Shown here piece by piece: positions 61,488 through 64,000 of a DNA stretch of 64,000 bases. Made by a program: the position numbers and the translations under genes. The DNA lies in the NCBI RefSeq assembly GCF_900637545.1, contig NZ_LR134376.1, positions 2,127,001 through 2,191,000 of the forward strand. Direction: 5' to 3'. This stretch comes from Aeromonas encheleia (GTDB lineage Bacteria > Pseudomonadota > Gammaproteobacteria > Enterobacterales > Aeromonadaceae). Numbering within the stretch: the first letter of the stretch is position 1; each line of letters opens with the position of its first letter. The notes beneath the pieces are model-generated. The model ran no database searches and was not told the origin of the DNA. It was given only the letters and a program-made list of their open reading frames with translations.

Positions 61488-62253
61488 GGATGGCGACTCC
61501 TTCGTTTTTCAGCCAGCGTTTCAATTCGGGAATGGGGATGAGGCCCTTGTGGAACACTGAGGCCGCCAGGGCCCCGTCCACGTCGGCCTGGGTAAAAGCA
61601 TCGAGGAAATGTGCCATGGTGCCGGCACCACCGGAGGCAATCAGCGGCACCTTGCAGACGGCCCGCACCAGCTTGAGCTGCTCGAGATCATAGCCCTGGC
61701 GCATGCCGTCCTGGTTCATCACGTTCAGCACGATTTCGCCGGCGCCACGCTTTTGCACCTCCTTGACCCACTCCAGGGTGGTCCAGCTGGTGGTGCGGGT
61801 GCGGCTCTCGTCACCGGTGAACTGCTTGACCTGATACTGGCCGCTCGCCGCATCGAAGTAGGAGTCGATGCCCACCACCACGCACTGCACGCCGAAGCGC
61901 TCCGCCAGTCGGGTGATCAGGGTGGGATCGGCCAGGGCCGGGGAGTTGATGGAGACCTTGTCGGCACCAAACTCCAGGATCTGGCGGGCATCCTCCACGC
62001 TCTTGATGCCGCCGGCGACGCAGAAGGGGATGTCGATGACCTCGGCCACCCGGCTCACCCAGCTCTTGTCTACCACACGGGCGTCGCTCGAGGCGGTGAT
62101 GTCATAGAACACCAGCTCGTCGGCACCCTCCTCGGCGTAGCGGCGGGCCAGCTCGACTATGCCGCCCATCACCTCGTGGTTGCGAAACTGCACGCCCTTG
62201 ACCACAACGCCATCTTTGACGTCGAGACAGGGGATAATACGCTTTGACAACAT
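61480..62253 (-). CDS. hisF: Imidazole glycerol phosphate synthase, cyclase subunit
   Basis: 257 residues, (beta/alpha)8 barrel. Catalytic Asp residues in [18 protein letters not shown] (about 11) and [13 protein letters not shown] (about 130), phosphate motifs GGIKSVEDA and ASGGAGTM. It makes IGP and AICAR with HisH. The start at 62253 has GGAG eight bases upstream; the frame is open for 57 more codons without similarity. hisH and hisA are not upstream. Confidence 0.96.
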   Translation of the reverse strand: MLSKRIIPCLDVKDGVVVKGVQFRNHEVMGGIVELARRYAEEGADELVFYDITASSDARVVDKSWVSRVAEVIDIPFCVAGGIKSVEDARQILEFGADKVSINSPALADPTLITRLAERFGVQCVVVGIDSYFDAASGQYQVKQFTGDESRTRTTSWTTLEWVKEVQKRGAGEIVLNVMNQDGMRQGYDLEQLKLVRAVCKVPLIASGGAGTMAHFLDAFTQADVDGALAASVFHKGLIPIPELKRWLKNEGVAIRE

Positions 62254-62452
62254 GCTCATTGCTCCATGTAAAGCACGGTTAACAAATCGATTCGGCCAGC
62301 TGACGCTGGCGTTCTCGCGATCCTGGATAAAGCGGGTTGGCATGGTGCAACCGCAGGCCCCATCTGGCGAAGTGGCAAGGCCGGCCGCGGCGGGAGAGCC
62401 CACACTATAAGCATGAGTGAGCACCCCGATCCAACCCTTTCTCCGCCATTCC

Positions 62453-64000
62453 TCAATGCCGGGTGATGGCGCCGGATCCCTCCAAGTGGAAGGCCAGCAG
62501 GCCGTCTTCTGTCTGTTTCAGTCCCCTGACGGTGAGCAGGGCACCGTCGAAATCGAATCCTTGTAGTTGCTGTGCCAGCAGGGTGCCCCGCTCGCCGAGA
62601 CCGGTGAGCAGGGCGCCGGCATGTTGCTCGAACAGCGTGATGGCGGCGGTGTCGCTCTGGGCCAGCAAGGCCTCCAGCTGGCGCAACAACTGCTGTTGCC
62701 AGTGGCTGCTCGGCAGAGGGGAGGCGGTATCCTCCGGTTCGTCCTCGCTGCCCAGCCGGTTTGCCAGCTCGAGCAGATCCCGGCCAATACCGCCGATCAG
62801 GGCGGCCAGCAGATCCTCTTCGCCTGCCCTCAGGACCCGCTCCAGCTGCAGTCCCTGCTCGGCCAGACTGGTCAGGCCCAGGGTGGCGGCGGCGCCGCGC
62901 AGGCTGTGGGCCAGCCCCAGGGCCCCGGCGTGATCGCCCTCGGCCAGACACCCGGCCAGGCGCTCGGTGTCGCCCTGATGCTGGACCGCGAAGAAGCGCA
63001 GCAGCCTGAGGTATTTCTGTTGATCCCCCTGCAGCGCCGCCAGCCCCTGCGCCATATCCCAGCCGGGCAGCTCCTGCAGACGGGCGAGGGGAGGAGATAG
63101 CTGTTCGACCTGACGGCTGGGGGCTTGCGACGGGGCGCCCGCCGGCAGCCACATCCGCAGTGCCTCGAACAGCCTGGCAGGGGTCACGGGCTTGGTGATG
63201 AAGTCGTTCATGCCGGCGCTCTCGCAGGCCTTCCTGTCCTCCTCGAACGCGCTGGCGGTGAGCGCCAGTATGGGCACCTGATCCTGACCCGGCAGGGCCC
63301 GGATGGCGCGGGTGGCGCTGTAGCCATCCATCAACGGCATTTGTATGTCCATCAGGATGAGATCGAACGACAGGTCGCGGATCTTGTCCAGCGCCTCCAG
63401 GCCGTTGACTGCCGTCTCTATGGTGAGGCCGCTGCCGGTGAGCAGCTCGGTGATCACCTCGCGGTTGATGGCGTTGTCCTCCACCAGCAACAGGCGCGCC
63501 GGATGGGGTGAGAAGAAGGGCTGCTTGGGCTGACTCGGCAGCACCGCCGGCAGGGGGATGCTCTTGCCCGGGGCGAGCTGAGCGGTGAACCAGAAGCAGC
63601 TGCCCTTGCCGGGGGTACTGTCGACCCCCACTTCGCCGCCCATCAGCCTGGCCAGCCGGCTGGTGATGGCGAGCCCGAGGCCTGTGCCGCCGTACTTGCG
63701 GGTGGTGGAGACATCGGCCTGCTCGAAGGCCTGGAACAGCTTCTCGCGCTGGAACTCGGTGATGCCGATGCCGCTGTCCTCTACCTCGAAGCGCAGCAGA
63801 TAGCCGCTGACCAGCTTGCGCAGCATCCGCACCCTCAGGGTGATGGTGCCCGCATCGGTGAACTTGATGGCATTGCCGGCATAGTTGAGCAGGGCCTGGC
63901 GCAGCCGGGTGATGTCGCCATTGAGCCAGACCGGGGTGCCGCCGAGATCGACCTGAATGTCGAGCCCCTTGGCGCTAGCCTGCTCGTCCATCAGGGCGCA
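62453..64000 (-). CDS. Hybrid sensor histidine kinase, C-terminal part (5' end outside window)
   Basis: At least 515 residues. The HATPase domain (about 1-135) has NAIKFT (N box), DSGIGI (G1) and GGTGLGLAI (G2). The receiver domain (about 165-285) has [12 protein letters not shown], phospho-acceptor Asp in [16 protein letters not shown] and the lysine in FITKPV. Then an Hpt domain (about 330-420) with His in [14 protein letters not shown]. The C-terminal 90 residues are unassigned. Sensor and dimerisation domains are beyond the window, so the signal is unknown. It is a BarA/TorS-like phosphorelay kinase lying upstream of hisF. Confidence 0.9.
   Translation of the reverse strand, partial: CALMDEQASAKGLDIQVDLGGTPVWLNGDITRLRQALLNYAGNAIKFTDAGTITLRVRMLRKLVSGYLLRFEVEDSGIGITEFQREKLFQAFEQADVSTTRKYGGTGLGLAITSRLARLMGGEVGVDSTPGKGSCFWFTAQLAPGKSIPLPAVLPSQPKQPFFSPHPARLLLVEDNAINREVITELLTGSGLTIETAVNGLEALDKIRDLSFDLILMDIQMPLMDGYSATRAIRALPGQDQVPILALTASAFEEDRKACESAGMNDFITKPVTPARLFEALRMWLPAGAPSQAPSRQVEQLSPPLARLQELPGWDMAQGLAALQGDQQKYLRLLRFFAVQHQGDTERLAGCLAEGDHAGALGLAHSLRGAAATLGLTSLAEQGLQLERVLRAGEEDLLAALIGGIGRDLLELANRLGSEDEPEDTASPLPSSHWQQQLLRQLEALLAQSDTAAITLFEQHAGALLTGLGERGTLLAQQLQGFDFDGALLTVRGLKQTEDGLLAFHLEGSGAITRH

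Overview
The window looks like chromosomal DNA of a gammaproteobacterium of the Aeromonas type. This is an inference from the GC-rich coding sequence, the Enterobacteria/Vibrio-like gene families and their order (minCDE, fadIJ, ribE-norM, tandem serine deaminases) and the FadR/LexA-like sites. No species marker gene is present. Most of the window is ordinary core genome.

Layout. 1-3,400: end of a small lipoprotein gene, polB (SOS-type DNA polymerase II) behind a LexA-like box, and five tRNA-Val(GAC) genes with their promoter and terminator. 3,580-11,570: norM, yaeP, riboflavin synthase, a CPXCG zinc-ribbon protein, a 130-bp tandem repeat array made from the 3' end of a HAD phosphatase gene, hxpB, purT, an EamA transporter, azoR and a small membrane protein. 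11,728-16,643: MarR/DUF4250, a YecA-like protein, a CvfB/DUF1289 pair, and an intact IS1595-family element sitting in a terminator. 16,320-25,007: two DUF440 proteins around mtgA, minCDE, ycgL plus a lytic transglycosylase, two serine deaminases, ppnP. 25,278-34,334: an amino-acid/dicarboxylate symporter, a LiuR-like MerR regulator with a divergent thiolase, and three FadL porins around an EAL-HDOD gene. 34,743-42,596: one long leftward operon (MoxR, DUF58, DUF4381, two VWA proteins, BatD) ending in an ECF sigma factor and its DUF3379 partner. 42,778-48,322: fadIJ, two small genes, yaeQ and an AEC transporter.

Accessory DNA. 48,249-52,139 is a 3.4-kb insertion bounded by 250-bp direct repeats. 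It holds broken phage tail genes at both edges and, between them, two AT-rich genes on the other strand: a DUF2806 protein and a membrane protein resembling putative phage abortive infection (putAbiC) proteins. This is the best candidate for an undescribed defence cargo. 57,480-59,700 is an AT-rich acquired block: a self-regulated TetR gene with two operators, a chloramphenicol acetyltransferase-like gene broken by one in-frame TGA, and a Qnr-like pentapeptide protein. It is followed by a relic of the hisI 3' end, two paralogous orphan proteins, then hisIE, hisF and a hybrid sensor kinase cut by the window edge.

How parts fit together. Four FadR-like boxes (upstream of all three fadL genes and of fadIJ) suggest that long-chain fatty acid uptake and beta-oxidation here are one regulon. 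Three separate places (hxpB, AEC/glycine-zipper, hisI) carry duplicated gene 3' ends, the footprint expected when DNA integrates or recombines at the ends of genes. No searches were run; family names rest on recognition of motifs and overall sequence.
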